A stretch of 6,062 nt of DNA, taken from Verrucomicrobiales bacterium. Lineage in GTDB: Bacteria; Verrucomicrobiota; Verrucomicrobiia; Verrucomicrobiales; DEV007. The notes under the pieces were generated by a model that worked only from the letters and a program-made list of their open reading frames with translations, was not told the origin of the DNA and ran no database searches. Numbering within the stretch: the stretch's first letter is position 1; each line of letters starts with the position of its first letter. Shown in pieces: positions 5,341-6,062 of this stretch. Both the position numbers and the translations under genes were made by a program. The DNA is taken from positions 1-6,062 of the forward strand of contig JACETS010000157.1 of the NCBI GenBank assembly GCA_013911195.1, read 5' to 3'.

Positions 5341-6062
5341 TTATGCTATTATTTCAGGGATTACTTTGCCATGCACATCCGTAAGCCTACGATCAATACT
5401 ATCTTTTCTGAAAGTTAGACGCTCATGATTAATACCCAATAGATGCATGATCGTTGCATGAATATCATATACTTCAGTTGGATTATCCCGATCAAGGGGT
5501 TTATAACCCCACTCATCACTCTGTCCATGAGTTACACCACCTTTAATTCCTCCGCCACTTAACCAATTAGTAAAAACAAATGGGTTATGATCTCTTCCCT
5601 TAGATCCTTGAGTTGATGGCATACGTCCAAATTCTGTAGTCCAAAGAACGATGGTATCTTCAAGTAATCCGCGTTGTTTGAGATCTTTGATTAAAGCCGA
5701 AGCACCTACGGCCATACCATACGACAATGGACCATGATCTCTGTTAATGTCCTCGTGACTATCCCAATTACGCCTTGGAAATCCATTATCGCAACCAGAC
5801 CAGACTTGAACAAATCGCACTCCACGTTCAAGAAGTCTTCTTGCAACAAGACATTTTCTCCCAAAATGATTTGCCTCTTCTTTATGATTTATATCTTTAG
5901 GCCAAGACGTTCCATCTGGGCGAATACCATACATATCCTTAATGTATTGAGGCTCATCAGATATACTAAGCGCTTCGGGTGCGGCCAATTGCATTCTCGC
6001 GGCCAACTCATAAGACTTAATACGAGCTTCTAATCGAGAGTCACCAGATCTAGTGCCAAGAT
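5341..6062 (-). CDS. DUF1501 family protein, C-terminal 239 residues (5' end beyond window)
   Basis: The frame is open to the right edge and stops at TAA 5341-5343. An internal TTG at 6004-6006 could be taken as a start, but the frame continues upstream through family-typical residues (SRLEARIKSYELAARMQLA), so the gene enters from outside the window. Family proteins are usually about 430-490 residues, so roughly the C-terminal half is seen. Recognisable DUF1501 blocks, numbered from the first visible residue, are NWDSH (98-102), a DLKQRGLLEDTIVLWTTEFGR block ending at 146, GRDH (155-158), the WLSGGGIKGG region (166-175), DIHAT (199-203) and RRLTDVHGKV (224-233). DUF1501 belongs to the alkaline-phosphatase/sulfatase superfamily. 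The Asp/His/Glu residues in these motifs are likely metal ligands or active-site residues by inference. Substrate is unknown. Full-length members often carry a Tat or Sec signal and are exported; that end is not visible. Members often sit beside DUF1549/DUF1553 cytochrome-type genes, which would be expected upstream. Confidence 0.95.
   Translation of the reverse strand, partial: LGTRSGDSRLEARIKSYELAARMQLAAPEALSISDEPQYIKDMYGIRPDGTSWPKDINHKEEANHFGRKCLVARRLLERGVRFVQVWSGCDNGFPRRNWDSHEDINRDHGPLSYGMAVGASALIKDLKQRGLLEDTIVLWTTEFGRMPSTQGSKGRDHNPFVFTNWLSGGGIKGGVTHGQSDEWGYKPLDRDNPTEVYDIHATIMHLLGINHERLTFRKDSIDRRLTDVHGKVIPEIIA

Noticed and set aside
6004..6006. TTG as the start of the DUF1501 gene
   Set aside because: The frame continues upstream to the window edge with DUF1501-typical residues, so this TTG codes for an internal leucine in YELAARMQ.
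5734..6033. Plus-strand open frame of 99 codons
   Set aside because: Antisense to strongly conserved DUF1501 motifs, including the NWDSH region.

Overview
The window looks like accessory, surface-associated gene content from a member of the Planctomycetota-Verrucomicrobiota-Chlamydiota group. A Verrucomicrobiota is most likely, from an AT-rich lineage (about 40% GC by eye). This rests on gene families: a DUF1501 protein beside a giant secreted protein that combines lamin-tail, jelly-roll and CotH-kinase-like domains is typical of environmental Verrucomicrobiota and Planctomycetota. No rRNA or housekeeping gene is present to confirm it.

Layout: both genes lie on the minus strand and both are cut by the window edges. 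Reading in the direction of transcription, the C-terminal half of a DUF1501 (alkaline-phosphatase/sulfatase superfamily) protein runs from 6062 down to its stop at 5341-5343. A 68-bp spacer (5273-5340) follows, carrying a perfect 12-bp palindrome and a weak hairpin but no convincing terminator. A single uninterrupted reading frame then starts at 5272 and runs off the left edge at base 1: 1757 codons without a stop. It makes up about 87% of the window and was translated here codon by codon.

The giant protein begins with a signal peptide. It then has lamin-tail domain 1, jelly-roll repeat A, lamin-tail-like domain 2, lamin-tail domain 3 (apparently split by the inserted jelly-roll repeat B), a CBM-like jelly roll, an Ig/FN3-like domain, a CotH-kinase-like domain, a second Ig-like domain, and lamin-tail domain 4, which is cut by the window edge. 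The two jelly-roll repeats are about half identical in protein but differ in synonymous codons, so the duplication is old.

Functional inference: both proteins probably act outside the cytoplasm, one as an adhesive or scaffold protein with a kinase-like module, the other as a predicted metal-dependent hydrolase-fold enzyme of unknown substrate. Their tandem arrangement suggests co-expression. No RNA gene, CRISPR array, insertion sequence or plus-strand gene could be supported.
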